A DNA stretch of 64,000 nucleotides from the NCBI GenBank assembly GCA_963920705.1, contig OY987228.1, forward strand, positions 2,913,056-2,977,055, read 5' to 3'. Shown here in pieces: positions 1-10,622 of this stretch (position 1 is the first letter of the stretch; the number at the start of each line of letters is the position of its first letter). A program made the position numbers and the translations under genes. The stretch comes from Odiellus spinosus. Taxonomy: Eukaryota; Arthropoda; Arachnida; Opiliones; Phalangiidae. Below the pieces are notes generated by a model. It saw nothing but the letters and a program-made list of their open reading frames with translations, did no database searches and was not told the DNA's origin.

Positions 1-277
1 GGCCTACTGTTTATCAAAGCCTCTACTTCGAGCAGCGCGGTTTCCAATTCCGTGTAATTAAAGGTCGCTTGACCCAAGATTTTTCTTAGAGCGGTTTTGG
101 TGGTGCGAACTAGTCGCTCCCACCAACCCCCGTGCCACGCTGCTCTTTCCACGATAAATTTCCATCGTATACCTTGATTGCCAAAAAATTCTTGTAGGTC
201 TTTTTCCCTGAGATTATTCCATATACTGCATAAATCCGTATTTGCCCTTTTAAAGGTTTTTGCATTATCCGTATATA

Positions 278-469
278 CAGGGTGGAACAGATAACAAAAC
301 TCAATAGCTTCTATGGGAAAAAATTTCAATGGGATTTTAACATTGAGCGCGTGCTATAAACACGCGCCAGACGTGAAAAATTAATTTTGATAGCACGCGC
401 TCAATGATAAAATCCCATTGAAATTTTTTCCCATAGAAGCTATTGAGTTTTGTTATCTGTTCCACCCTG
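278..469. mobile_element. 192-bp palindromic mariner-type MITE (left copy)
   Basis: The ends begin CAGGGTGGAACAGATAAC and are inverted copies of each other for most of the element, so it can fold into one long hairpin. It is flanked by TA on both sides (276-277 and 470-471), the target duplication of Tc1/mariner elements. The same terminal sequence occurs at 11222, the end of a mariner-like element with a transposase remnant, which suggests that family as the source of mobilisation. It sits inside the BEL integrase fragment. Confidence 0.85.
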
Positions 470-488
470 TATAACCGATGGCAACCCC

Positions 489-1263
489 ATGGACTAATTA
501 TTGTATACACAGGGACGAGTGGCAGAAGTAATTTTCTGGCTAACGATTGTTAAATGCGCGCTCCAGCGGCATTTCTGGGAACTAACGACAAACCGAGTCA
601 AAAGGGGGTAGGAACGCGAGGAAAAATACTAGCACAAGATTTATAAAGTTAGGCCTTTACGCACGTGTTTAGATTTTAGTGCTCAAACGTTTGAGACATT
701 GTTTGGAGATTTTACACATTCTCCAGAGAAGAAAAAAAGTAAAAGTGTATTAAGAGATTCAGATGATGGTAAGTTTTGGCTTTTTTAAAAAAAAAAAAAA
801 ATAACTTTTAACAAACTTAAAATCGACCTTACCTTGAAGCAGTATTTAAGGGCTTGATCACTGCCTTTCTACTCGAGTAACATTGATTTTAAGTATATTA
901 TTAAGTTATTATTTTAGTGTAATATAGTAATTCTATCATAAATTTTTTGAAGATGATTTTCTAAGATTAACCAACTAATAATTCGTTAAATTTTAACAAA
1001 AGAGACTAAAATAACCGTTTAGAAATATATCCTAGCTGATAAGCAGACGAAAATTTCAAACTACATTGAATAAAATAGTTCAGTTCACGGCGGAAAGATG
1101 GCATTAGCCGCATAATTCTGTTTCCTTTTTTTTCGTTTAGACTCGGCTAGATTTGGTCGGGGGGGGTGAAAACAGGGCACGACATTTAACAAGACTCGGA
1201 CGCGGCGCTATAAGGGAAATCTGTGTCTGCCACTCGTCCCTGTGTATACTATAATTAGACCAT
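489..1263. mobile_element. 775-bp non-autonomous TIR element (left copy)
   Basis: Terminal inverted repeats of about 38 bp start ATGGACTAATTAT at the left and, reverse-complemented, ATGGTCTAATTAT at the right, both continuing into GTATACACAGGGACGAG. A 9-bp direct repeat ggcaacccc flanks it (480-488 and 1264-1272). The interior is AT-rich with a poly-A run near 788-801 and no coding potential that I recognise. An 8-9 bp target duplication fits hAT- or P-like superfamilies; I cannot decide between them. It interrupts the BEL integrase fragment. Confidence 0.8.
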
Positions 1264-1373
1264 GGCAACCCCTTTCTCGAAATTATCCATCTTAGTGCCA
1301 TAATAAATTCTTCCGTGCTAAGGGAAGGTTGGTTAATGGAAAGGTCACCATAGTTTCTAATTTGCTTGTTAAC

Positions 1374-1920
1374 ATTCCCTCGTACGAAAACCTAAATATT
1401 TTTATTCAAAATGTAAATAAAAATAACTACTGTACAACGTTTACGTTCGTGAACAACTAACCTCTTTAAATGTATAAGGAGAACTTTTGGTAATTTTACG
1501 ATATACATTTGTTTCTCGGCTTCTCTTTTTTGTTTACAGGTGGGGCAATTCCACCCAGCATCGCCCGATATTTTCTCTGTTTTCAAAAAGTTTTTCACAC
1601 AAGACTACTCAAAAGACAATTGATAGAAAGTTAGCGAGCGTAATTTAGGCAATTTATATAGGAAAAGATTTACATGTAGAGAGCATCTCCTCAACGAAGA
1701 TATGGGGACTGAAAGGCATGAGAAGACTTCGTAACTGTTAGAGACTGACTTGCAATGAAGACGTTAATTGTGATAACAATAGGCCCTCAAATATATCTTG
1801 AATGGCCGAATCATTTCTAGTGGTATGCCATTTCCAATAAGTACGTATCCCTTCAGATACTGGCAACTTGTCAGTTTCGGGCGGAGGTAATTTACTGGAA
1901 GTAGCGCCTCTTACTTTTCT
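1374..1920 (-). pseudogene. USP-type deubiquitinase fragment, left copy
   Basis: Minus strand, mirror of 37159-37680. One segment (about 1920 to 1762) reads like the USP catalytic-domain stretch around TRNDSAIQDIFEGLLLSQLT. A second (1598 to 1460) reads like the Cys-x2-Cys zinc-finger and His-region lead-in, GDAGWNCPTCKQKREAEKQM followed by KLPKVLLIHLKR. The catalytic Cys box and the terminal His box are absent. A stop-bearing gap separates the two segments and may be intron or decay. This is a captured or duplicated piece of a host USP gene (USP8-like by general resemblance), not a working enzyme. Confidence 0.75.
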
Positions 1921-2255
1921 ATTGGTGATTTTGAATCATGTGCCCAAATTTTAACACCTGCACATTCTTTAGGTTTTGAAACGGGGGAGGAAACGCTTCT
2001 TTCCTTATATTTGGGGATTACCCTCCTTCAGAGGGGCTTGACTATTTTCGCGAAACAAATTTTGATACAATGGGTTAAACACAAATTCTTACAAAAAAAT
2101 GGAAACGAAAGAAAATATTTTTCAAATGAACAGAATTGGGAATAAGTTTTAAAGGGACACTAAAATGCCACAAAACACAAAAAAGAGTAATATATATTTA
2201 CAAACATTAAATTTAACACTTATTTTAAAAAGTTCAAAAAATAACAACTGGAGAT

Positions 2256-2333
2256 TCAACACAATTTGCTTTTAAGTGTTTTGGTCGTTCTTTTAGTCAT
2301 CTTGGTTTTAGGAGTTTTCTTTGACTTAGCCAT
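2256..2333 (-). CDS. Possible 25-residue lysine-rich micro-ORF (left copy)
   Basis: ATG at 2333 on the minus strand, stop at 2256. The peptide starts MAKSKKTPKTKMTKRTTK and is almost entirely Lys, Thr, Ser and Arg. It lies just beyond the ~125-bp tandem array and is identical to 36722-36799 in the other arm. The length is too short to separate from chance; the composition resembles basic tails of nuclear proteins. No function assigned. Confidence 0.2.
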   Translation of the reverse strand: MAKSKKTPKTKMTKRTTKTLKSKLC

Positions 2334-2341
2334 ATTTTGTA

Positions 2342-3145
2342 AAACGATTGCCCCCATTATCCTATACACACTATCAAAAGACAACACATGTAACAATTCC
2401 ACTAATTAAATCCATAGAATCTAAGGTCCACCTGAACGAGGAGGACCAGTAGCCCCATGTTCCCCAGCAACAGGGAAACTAGTTGACATTATCCCACACA
2501 CTATCAAAAGACAACACATGTAACTATTCCACTAATTAAATCCATAGAATCAAAAGTCCACCTGAACTAGGAGGACTAGTAGCCAAATGTTCCCCGGAAA
2601 CAGGGAAACTAGTTGCCATTATCCCATACACACTATCAAAAGACATCACAATCATTCTATTTCCACTATTCAAAGCCATAGAATCTAAGGTCCAACTGAA
2701 CGAGGAGGACCAGTAGCCAAATGTCCCCGGCAACAGGGAAAATAGTTGCCATTATCCCATACACACTAACAAAAGACAACACATGTAACTATTCCACTAA
2801 TTAAATCCATAGAATTTAAGGTCCACCTGAACGAGGAGGACCAGTAGTCAAATGTTCCCCGGCAACAGGGAAACTAGTTGCCATTATCCCATACACACTA
2901 TCAAAAGACAATACATGTAACTTTTCCACTAATTAAATCCATAGAATTTAAGGTCCACCTGAACGAGAGGACGACCAGTAGCCCCATGTTCCCCAGCAAC
3001 AGGGAAACTAGTTGCCATTATTCCATACACACTATCAAAAGACAATACATGTAACTATTCCACTAATTAAATCCATAGAATTTAAGGTCCACCTGAACGA
3101 GGAGGACCAGTAGCCCCATGTTCCCCAGCAACAGGGAAACTAGAG
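2342..3145. repeat. ~125-bp tandem repeat, about 7 units (left copy)
   Basis: Units contain catacacactatcaaaagac, a block around aaatccatagaat, and gaggaggaccagtagcc followed by ccggcaacagggaaactag. The unit recurs about every 120-135 bp with 5-10% differences. Mirror array at 35908-36710. In the opposite orientation several units hold a short open frame beginning MATSFPVAGEH (see findings). Confidence 0.85.
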
Positions 3146-3149
3146 CTGC

Positions 3150-3650
3150 TCAAAGTTGCGTCAAATGACTTGGCCTTAAAAAAGGCCGTTTTTAATTTGG
3201 CAAGAAATCTTAATTCGTTAATCATCACCTCTTAAAGAACTGTTCTAGTTGACACGAAAGACGAGAAAAGGTTCGTACTAAAAATTTACGGCCAAATCTA
3301 TTGTTGAGAGCTTGACGTATAACGCCCGCGAAACGAAATTCCTTTGTTTGAACTTGGACTCGGAACGAATGTTTTGAAGTCTCCTCTCAGTAACATTCGA
3401 GAAATATTCGACTTAATTTTCCGCTTTATTTGAGGTCGCATTAGGGCTATTGTTACTCTAGGAGGCAATCGTCCGCTTCTCAAATAAACACCGGATAAAT
3501 TATTAATTTAACTCTGAAGAATTAAACATTTTAGAACTTTATAACGACTTTTTTCGTTTTTGTAAATTCATTACGACCTCGCGCTGGAAAGAGAGCGATA
3601 AAAGTGACGCACTGACGCTTCACTCTAACGGCGGCATCAAAAGTCTAAAA
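3150..3650. other. Arm segment without recognised gene (left copy)
   Basis: Mirror of 35396-35905. A 61-codon open frame (3483 to 3298, minus) is present in both arms and starts MRSGRLPPRVTIALMRPQ, but I recognise no domain. Short inverted motifs occur around the ggcc of ttggccttaaaaaaggccg. It may be a decayed piece of a larger element. Confidence 0.4.
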
Positions 3651-3664
3651 TTATAGTACCTGGT

Positions 3665-4180
3665 TCCAAAAATTATCGATTTTTCTAGAAAATTATAGTA
3701 CGCTATATTTTTGGCGCGAATTTTGAATTCAAATGCAAATATATATGACGTCGCCCACGAAAATGTTATTTTGTTATGAACAAACTCTTGAGGGGCCTAA
3801 ACTTCACTGGCAGTGGCACGCGGGGAACCTAGCGGCAGTTAAAACACAACTTATATCCCTATTGCCAAGGTAACTTGGAGCTCTCGGGCTAGCCTATCAT
3901 ACGCTTTGCCTCTATGGAAATACAAAAGCAGTAGGCTGTGGATCCCTAAGAGGGGAGTAATACTAAGAGTGGGCCATGTGACGAAGCTCAAAGTTGACTA
4001 AAATTAAAGTTTTCGATATAAAATCTACTATTTAAAAATTATCGCACAATTATCGGAAAAATGCACAAATTATCGCAAAAAATGTACTATATAGTACGCC
4101 GTTGAAATTATAGTACGCCCAGAATTTTTTCTTGAAATTATCGAAATGTACTATAATTACAGTACGTCTGGCAACGCTGA
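3665..4180. mobile_element. Possible hAT-like element remnant with attatagtac repeats
   Basis: The motif attatagtac(g) and its inverse recur at both sides (3652, 3691, 4090, 4110, 4150), and the right end reads ctggcaacgctg, whose inverse CAGCGTTGCCAG resembles hAT termini. No matching left terminus is visible. This stretch is the start of the 8.1 kb missing from the right arm. Confidence 0.35.
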
Positions 4181-4249
4181 ACGGCGCTATTTCTCTCCCT
4201 CCTGCTGGGTCCGGAGTCCAGTCTTTTCGGACAAGAAGCCCGCTTTTTA

Positions 4250-4281
4250 CCTCCCCGACTGAACTTTAGTTCAGGGGGAGG
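4250..4281. repeat. Perfect-stem hairpin, gactgaactttagttc type
   Basis: The sequence cctccccgactgaac, loop tta-type, then gttcagggggagg folds into a 12-13 bp stem. The same core (gaacttt(t)agttc) recurs at 17091-17123 and 17170-17193, and a related ctcgactttagtcgag stem recurs in the 25.4-25.9 kb satellite. Confidence 0.7.
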
Positions 4282-4295
4282 TTTTACACTGGTCG

Positions 4296-4344
4296 TGTCT
4301 GTGTGTCTGTCTGTCTGTCTGTCTGTCTGTGTGTCTGTGTGTCA
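4296..4344. repeat. (GTCT/GTGT)n microsatellite
   Basis: Runs of gtctgtctgtctgtctgtct and gtgtgtctgtgtg with no interruption longer than a few bases. Confidence 0.9.
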
Positions 4345-4503
4345 CTTCCTGTGTAAGCGGATATCCTGTGTAAGCGGAAATCACGTGACCTAGCTCGTGG
4401 AGCCAAAAGTCTAGAGACGTAATCATGCCAGCTTATCGTTCAATTCCGTTTAACGGGAATTACCTCCTTTAAGCGTGGCTGCCACATTGAGTTTCAGGTG
4501 TCG

Positions 4504-4686
4504 TGCAATTATATGCAACAGGACGTCTCCAATTGCATATTATCGCCTTTCACCATCCACTTTACGGTCAAACCTCGATGCTGGACAGTTGAAGGCGATT
4601 ATACGCAATGGGACGTCTCCCACTGTTATAATCACCTCCGACCATCCCCACATCAAGGTCCAACCTCTAGTGTCTGATTTCAGCGG
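4504..4686. repeat. Two diverged 91-bp tandem units
   Basis: gcaattatatgcaacaggac at 4504 is repeated as gcgattatacgcaatgggac at 4595, and the following accatccactttacggtc pairs with accatccccacatcaaggtc. About 75% similar by eye. An open frame of 73 codons crosses it but looks like a product of the repeat. Confidence 0.6.
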
Positions 4687-4699
4687 GCCATATTAGCGA

Positions 4700-6250
4700 G
4701 GCGTCCCTCACTAATATGGTCCACATCAATCTTCCACTCTCCAAACATCGCCCCACCAATGGGTAAATTAGCGTTGCCTACCAAGTGCCTAGGGTTACGA
4801 CAAACGTCTAGACTTTGAAGGGAGGGGGTGTTCCTCCCAACTTCATGGCCTCATCACTCGATTCATAAAGGCCTTCGAACGGTTTATATACTACCTTTTT
4901 GGAGTGAATGCAAATGAGCCTTATGGTGTGATATCGTTTAGGGATATGAAACGCAATATTAATTTATTTTATAATTAAAAATATCAAAATGGTTAAACTT
5001 AATCTAATTAATAATTCAGTTGAAAAATCAATTTAAAATTCGAGATAGTTTAGAAGATATTAAAGAAATTGTCCAAAAATTTAGTGAAATTTGACCGTTT
5101 AATACCAGCTTGATTTGGCAACACGCGCTAAGCTGTTTTCCATATATCATTTAGTCCAAAAAGCAAAGGTATAACGGGCAGTATAGGCTAAGGCTTTCTG
5201 CAAACTTGGGGTGGATTGAAGAATCTAAATAAAGGTACGTTTACTAGGGCATCCAAGATAGAAACGACATAAGATTTAAAGCTGAGGCGGATTGATACAA
5301 AATGTTAAACCTCTTAAGAAAAATGATAGTGGTGAAAACTCCCCTTGGACAGAAGTACAGTAGGTTTCCCGTGTTTAAAAAACAACAATTTTGAAGAAAA
5401 AATGGACATCTAATGTTGGAAAAAAAAATAGGCTTCAGTTTTCTCCACTATAAAACCAAGAAACATTTCCGATTTTTTTCATAATCGAAATAAGCCGTGT
5501 ACAGTGATCTTCGTGACGAGACGAGACGAGACGAGGGGAGAGGAGACGAGGCCAGACCAGACAAAAGAGAGCTATAATGACTTAAGGGAGATAATCAACC
5601 AGCATAGAATGTTATCACCATTTGAAGTCAACAGAGCAGCGACACGGCTTTCATTTATCACAAGAAAGAGACGGCCCGGCTACGAAGAGTTGAAACGTGC
5701 AAGCAGTTAGTGTTTTCGGACTCGACATATGAGATACCTACAGTCAGTAAAAGCTCGGCAGTTCTTCATATGGCCTCGTAATTGTAAACATAAAAGGAGC
5801 TCTACTAATAGTATGGAAATTAGTCTACTTTCAGTCTTTTAAGACATTTTTTTTTTATCATAGGAGTGGAAGCTAACGTCTTGTAACCGGTTTGGAGAAT
5901 AACCTCTCAACCAGCTCAATCCTTGGATTCTTCCAATGACTGGGATCACTTGTATGATGAAAATATCAGTAATGGACCTCTGTTAGCACGTCAAATCAAG
6001 AATTTCAGACGAAAATTGTACCGGAAGTAATTACCAATCATCTACCGACAATGGGTTGTAAATGGAACATTCAGTCTACAATATTCCTTGGTTTGTCCAA
6101 GAGGAACTTGCTACCATATCTTCGTCGTTTTCGTTCCTTGTCTTCCTTGCCATCCCAGACTAAATTCTTCGTCTTTATCAAATCAGTGGATTATCAAAGA
6201 TAATCACACAGTACAGCCTATACTCAAGTGTTAATTAATATTACAAGAAC
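4700..6250. other. No gene recognised
   Basis: AT-rich sequence without a recognisable domain, RNA gene or element boundary. A short gacga/gagac-rich tract at 5515-5560 is a degenerate minisatellite; the 68-codon frame over it is repeat-driven. Confidence 0.5.
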
Positions 6251-6280
6251 TTGTATTTTACATTTTTACTTATAAAATAA

Positions 6281-6412
6281 ACATTTCATTTGGTGTGTCT
6301 ATTAAGAAATCTATGCCCTGCCGCATATAATTATGGGTAACGCAGGACATTTCATTTGGTGTGTGTATTAAAAAGTCTACGACCTGTCGCATATAATTAT
6401 GGGTAACGCTGG
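6281..6412. repeat. Two tandem 66-bp units
   Basis: acatttcatttggtgtgt begins at 6281 and again at 6347; both units end with cgcatataattatgggtaac. They differ at about 8 positions. Confidence 0.8.
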
Positions 6413-6557
6413 ACACACTTTTGCATTCTCTGAATCCTTGAGGGTAAGGGAAAATACTTATACTCCGTAACCTAGATGGGGAAATAGAGAAGTGTGATTG
6501 AAATGCACGTTGTTTCTTCTTCTCTTCCAATACTCGTCATTTCTTTTCATCTTTTAT

Positions 6558-6620
6558 TTTAGGTAAGGTTAGGTTAGGTTAGGTAAGGTTAGGTTAGGTA
6601 AGGTAAGGTTAGGTTAGGTT
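6558..6620 (+). repeat. Interstitial arthropod telomere-type repeat (TTAGG/TAAGG)n
   Basis: About twelve pentamers of ttagg with taagg variants (aggttaggttaggttagg and aggtaaggttagg). TTAGG is the ancestral insect telomere motif. Here it is internal and degenerate, so an old telomeric insertion or slippage-derived tract is likely. Confidence 0.8.
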
Positions 6621-6639
6621 ATGTTACCTTAACGTCGGG

Positions 6640-6960
6640 GTCGGGGAGGTTATATTTTGGTTTCCCAACTTGTAAAATCCGCCTCTCATTGGCTCCGCGG
6701 GATCACGCGGTTTCTCTGGTAGAAGGTTCTAGAATTTTACTCTCCGCCTGTGGTTGGTAATAGAGCGGAGCCTATAACTGAGCGGAATATAATTCCTTTA
6801 CTCCATAGCCGCATTAGCTTTCTTCCACGAACAACGTAAATTATTCGCGTTCGCGCTAAAGAGTGCATAGTACGAGAACTTAATAAAGGGGAAATCTTAA
6901 CCTCACGTTTTCCTTTAATTTTAATAAATCTTCATTCGATATTTTGTATGAACGGAAGAA
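6640..6960 (+). promoter_or_regulatory. Promoter-like tract with consensus heat-shock element
   Basis: Positions 6721-6735 read aGAAggTTCtaGAAt, a perfect three-pentamer heat-shock element. Upstream at about 6687-6696 is an inverted CCAAT box (ctcattggct). A weak TATA-like stretch gaatataattc lies near 6785, and AATAAA-type signals occur near 6880 and 6924. No open reading frame follows. It could be an LTR or SINE-like promoter, or a displaced heat-shock gene promoter. Confidence 0.4.
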
Positions 6961-7462
6961 AAGGAAATATAAGGGGGCTGAAACCGAGATGGGAAAAAGA
7001 TCCCCGGGGAAACAAGGCGCGCGCGGAGTCGACTTTCCTTTTCAGCGGAAGAATAATAAACCGTAACCTTTATATGTAGAAAAAACTCTGCAAATTAAGG
7101 CTGATCTTAGTTCGAAAATTGTTTACATTGGAAGAAGTTAAACGTTTGCCAAAATGTGTCGGACTATTCCATTTTAGAAAATTGTTTAAATTGAGGGTTT
7201 TTTTTCGTGATATATATATTTGTTCAGGCTTTGTATGCTGCGGATATAACTCAATTTCCAATGAAAAATTAGTACAATAGCTGGGAAAACTCCGACTGGT
7301 TGAAATTACAATTTAAATAATTAAGCCAAATAAATGGATTTAGTTATATTTAAATGAGCGAATATTATTAGGCATCGGTAAATATAAATTAATTCATTAA
7401 TTTTGAATCAATATTGAAACGACTACTTTGTAGTTGTAATAGTTTATTGCTGGAAGCAAGGA

Positions 7463-7942
7463 TTACAGATCTTTATAATTGATGCGCGTTCGGGGTCGTA
7501 GCGAGTACGGTCGTCTGGGTACGGTTGGACGGGGTTCGGCGCTGTCCAGTTCTGCGGGATCGGTGGCTGGTCGGGAGCCGGTATCGTTGGCTGGTCGGGA
7601 GCCGGGATCGTCGTCGGGTCTCGAGTCGGGATCGGCGTCTGGTCGTGGAGTAGTTCTTCGGTGAGAGAGGCAGGAGCGAGTGTGTCTGTTAGTGAGGCTA
7701 CAGCCCCTTTTTATAGGGGCTGCGCGGGGTTCTGATTGGCTCTCGGGAAGGCACGCGGTTTCGTTGCCAACAGGTGCAGCTTGCGGCAAGACATTGTCAG
7801 AGGACTGTACAGGGGAAGGCTGTACAATGTCAGAGGACCGTGTAGTAGAAGGCGGGGTACGTGTGGTCGTGACAATATTCGTAAAATTTAATTTCAAAAC
7901 GTAATAAAATACTAGAAATTTCTGTTCTTTTTCATAAATCAC
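7463..7942 (-). pseudogene. Unidentified proline/aspartate-rich ORF, possibly gypsy pol tail
   Basis: A 159-codon open frame on the minus strand, far more GC-rich than its surroundings. The middle is rich in TTR, PS and P; then come degenerate repeats of the type DPDSRPDDDPGSRPA; the end is VPRRPYSLRPRTRINYKDL. Basic RPYSLRPR-type tails are common at the ends of Ty3/gypsy integrase-bearing polyproteins, which is the only reason to suggest that origin. An AATAAA lies about 20-40 bp beyond the stop (minus strand). No LTR or polypurine tract could be fixed next to it. Confidence 0.3.
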
Positions 7943-8408
7943 TACATATTTTGTATTAAAAATACGTAGACTTTATAAAGGTACCTAATTGGGAAATTAA
8001 AGCGTTAATTAGTGTTTAATTACGGTAAATTAATAAGTTTTTGACGCGAAAGAGTGTAAATTTGACCAAAAATATGTTTTGAAGCGTAAATTGTATCGTA
8101 ATATCTTTAAAATTAAAGTTAATTGACAAAAACCAAGTTAATTTAAATTTTATTTATCGTGTTTTTAGTTCGTTATAGAAAAGCGCGAGGAGTGTTTTTA
8201 AACGCTTACAATATGGGGCGCCGTTCAAGACTTAACTCAACATTCGTTTTAAATACTGTATAAAAATCAGGGCTAAATATTACCATCCCCAACTATATAC
8301 TTTGGTTAAGCAGTGAGGTCTGCCAACGCTATAAGAGTCGGAATACGAAGAAACCTGGGTTTATGATACCTTCGTACAAAATTCATCCCGGAGATTTAGT
8401 GGGTATTA

Positions 8409-8432
8409 GGATAAACACGTTCGTGTTTATCC
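8409..8432. repeat. Perfect 11-bp-stem hairpin
   Basis: ggataaacacg, tt, cgtgtttatcc. Function unknown; isolated. Confidence 0.6.
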
Positions 8433-8503
8433 CTTTATCTAAACTCGAATTTCATCAGAAACCGTAATGTCTTTTCCAATGGACCCGCGGCGCTTGATAA
8501 CTG

Positions 8504-8531
8504 AAATCGTCGTCGTCGTCGTCGTCGTCGT
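8504..8531. repeat. (CGT)n microsatellite
   Basis: Eight to nine consecutive cgt units in tcgtcgtcgtcg. Confidence 0.9.
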
Positions 8532-8675
8532 TTCCCTCTTCCCACCGTCCACTGAATTCGAATTAATACAGACAAAGGTACTTTTGAAAAAATTTGATAA
8601 GACTTCGATCAGGTACAAGAGTATCTCTAGTTAAACACAGATTTCAATAATGAAATGTTGATTAAGTATATGAAG

Positions 8676-9080
8676 TAATAGAAAGTAAGGTGCCTGAATG
8701 GGTTACAAAAGGGTGAAATCGTAAGCTTAGCCGAGCTTTACTAATTCCTTCAAAATGAATAAACAAAAATTTTATTTCTTAAACAGTAGAATGATAAGGA
8801 ATATCCATCGAATTCGAGTTAATAGAAAGTAAGGTGTCTGAATGGGTTACAAAAGGGTGAAATCATAAGCTTAGCCGAGCTTTATTAATTGCTTCAAAAT
8901 GGTAAACAAAATTTTATTTCTTAAACAGTAGTATGATAATGAATATCCATCGAATTCGAGTTAATAGAGAGACAGATGCCTGTATGGGTGACGAAAAGGG
9001 TAAAACATATAACTAGCCGAGCTTTATTAATTGGCTTTAAATTGATAAACAAAAATTGATTTTATTAAACAGTAGATAAG
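8676..9080. repeat. ~143-bp tandem repeat, 3 units
   Basis: Units start taatagaaagtaaggtgcct (8676), the same at 8819, and taatagagagacagatgcct (8962). Each contains agccgagcttta and aaacagtag. The third unit is the most diverged. Confidence 0.85.
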
Positions 9081-9284
9081 TTTTTTTAATGGCATTTTTT
9101 ATCGTTAAAGGAAAATTGCATTTATTGGGTTCTTTTACTAGGGTAGCCCTCTTCAGCCGTCTAATTTTGACTATTATGTCATATCATGAGTATCCCATTA
9201 TATTCACCCTAATTCACCGTAATTAAAAAGTTGGAATGATTTTCTTATCATTTGATTTTTTAACTTTAATAATATATCTTTTCT

Positions 9285-9500
9285 CGGCCTATATAAACGA
9301 GATTTGCATATTCAGTACTCACAGATGCACTGTACCAATGCGTGGTTTACGTTAGCGTTTAAAATTGTGGCGAGCCCTCTCGTTTGTGCAATGGTGACGT
9401 CTTCGATTGTTTAGACAATCGTTTCTCACCTATATTTCGGTGATAAGAGACTCATTTCTCACGATCTTTTGGGTAGAGTACTCGAATAAACCGAGGCGAT
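9285..9500 (+). promoter_or_regulatory. LTR-like core promoter and polyadenylation region
   Basis: ctatataaacg at 9289 is a strong TATA box. tcagt at 9312-9316 is an arthropod initiator at the expected ~25-bp distance. An AATAAA lies near 9486-9493. This TATA-Inr-poly(A) order within 200 bp is what an LTR shows. No LTR ends or adjacent gag could be found. Confidence 0.35.
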
Positions 9501-10024
9501 TGAATGTAAATCGCCTTACCTATAGAAATGTGGCCAATATAATATAGTAAGTCACTGTAAAAACATTTCACAATGAGAGTTCTAGGGATTAAATATCACT
9601 CGAGTTGGACTTCATATCCTGCCAAGTGCTCGATTACACATGAAATTTATAGTTTAACGTTTTCAATCTCTACTTTATTTTTTAAAATACTTGAGTTTTG
9701 CGACTAGGATGTGCTTTAGATCCAATAGCTTCGTCATTACAACTACGTCATAACGTTGCTATTAAGTAGTTGACCAATTATTGAAGTCTGTATCTAAATC
9801 ACGTCTAACTCAATTATAATAAAAAATAAAGATTTAGAATTTTAAATAGGATATACGAAACGGAAATTGATGTCGGCGAGTTAAATAAACGGCCACATAC
9901 TTCTGGTCTCCAGAATTATGTTCTCATGCTGCTTTAAAGAATTGTTTCGCTTTCCATGCTCATTTTTTGTCGATGCGATTCAATATTATAAATTTAATCT
10001 CTAGCTCGGTCTAGCCCGTCCCAC

Positions 10025-10455
10025 TTGTAATATTTTAGGTAAGGCTAGGTTAGTTAATCCCTCGACCTCCCCTGTCCTTCTGGTAATCTTTAAGGTGAGG
10101 TTAGGTTAGTTAATCCCTCTAATTAGCCAATCCCTCCAACTAGTTAATCCTTAGCTCGGGCTATTTGTAATATTTTAGGTAAGGCTAGGTTAGGTTAGTT
10201 AATTCCTCGAATTAGCCCATCGTTCCAACTAGTTAATCCCTCGGGTTACCCATTCCATCAAGTAATCTTTAAGGTTAAATTAGGTTAATTAAACCCTGGA
10301 AATAGCCCATCCCTCCAACTAGGTAATCCCTATAACTCGGGCTAACCCGTTCCTCTTGTAGTATTTTAGGTAAGATTAGTTTAGGTTAGTTAATCAATTG
10401 AACTAGCCCATCCCTGTTTTACAACTTAGGTAAGATTAGGTTAGTTAATCTCTGC
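10025..10455. repeat. Dispersed attttaggtaaggctaggtta repeats
   Basis: Five blocks each with attttaggtaaggctagg or a variant, then ttagttaatccctcgaac and catccctccaactagttaat. The same family appears at 19920-20045. The aggttag part resembles the TTAGG tract at 6.56 kb. Confidence 0.7.
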
Positions 10456-10622
10456 CTTTCGAGATTTGTACCAGGGTCTCAATTACGAATAGATTGAAGC
10501 CTCAATTAAACGCTTTAATTTTTATTCAGCATTAGTAAGAATTAAAGTTCAATAAACCTATAAAGCAAAATAGTGAAATGTGGAAAAGGTGTATATTTTT
10601 GGAGAAAAAAGGACAGAAATTA

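Larger units (their letters stand above)
1..1345 (-). pseudogene. BEL/Pao integrase fragment, left copy, with two nested insertions
   Basis: Minus-strand translation gives the core and C-terminal part of a BEL/Pao integrase: a stretch like STEEFIMALRWIISRKGLP, the catalytic-Asp motif YTDNAKTF, then VERAAWHGGWWERLVRT and INSRPITY near position 1. It is broken by a 775-bp element (489-1263) and a 192-bp MITE (278-469). Reading across both insertions at their target-site duplications keeps one frame, so both landed in a formerly coding element. The copy runs off the window at base 1. It is a different BEL family from the element at 41.3-47.4 kb (HGGWWERLVRTTKTAL against WGGFWERLVRTVKTCL). It is non-functional. 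The family call is strong. Confidence 0.85.
1..3664 (+). repeat. Outer part of left arm of large inverted duplication
   Basis: The reverse complement of this segment is found at 35382-39064 with only scattered single-base and homopolymer differences (for example 8 G near 1159-1166 against 17 C near 37889-37905). All included features (BEL fragment, two DNA elements, USP fragment, tandem repeat) recur in mirror order. Homology is still running at base 1, so the true outer edge lies outside the window. At 3662-3664 (ggt) homology jumps to 11794. Confidence 0.93.

Noticed and set aside
6721..7060. hsp70 gene start
   Set aside because: HSE present, but no start codon with an Hsp70-like N-terminus follows.
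7479..7904. Plus-strand Gly/Arg-rich proteins
   Set aside because: Antisense to the longer minus-strand frame, in a GC-rich repeat of gggagccggtatcg type.
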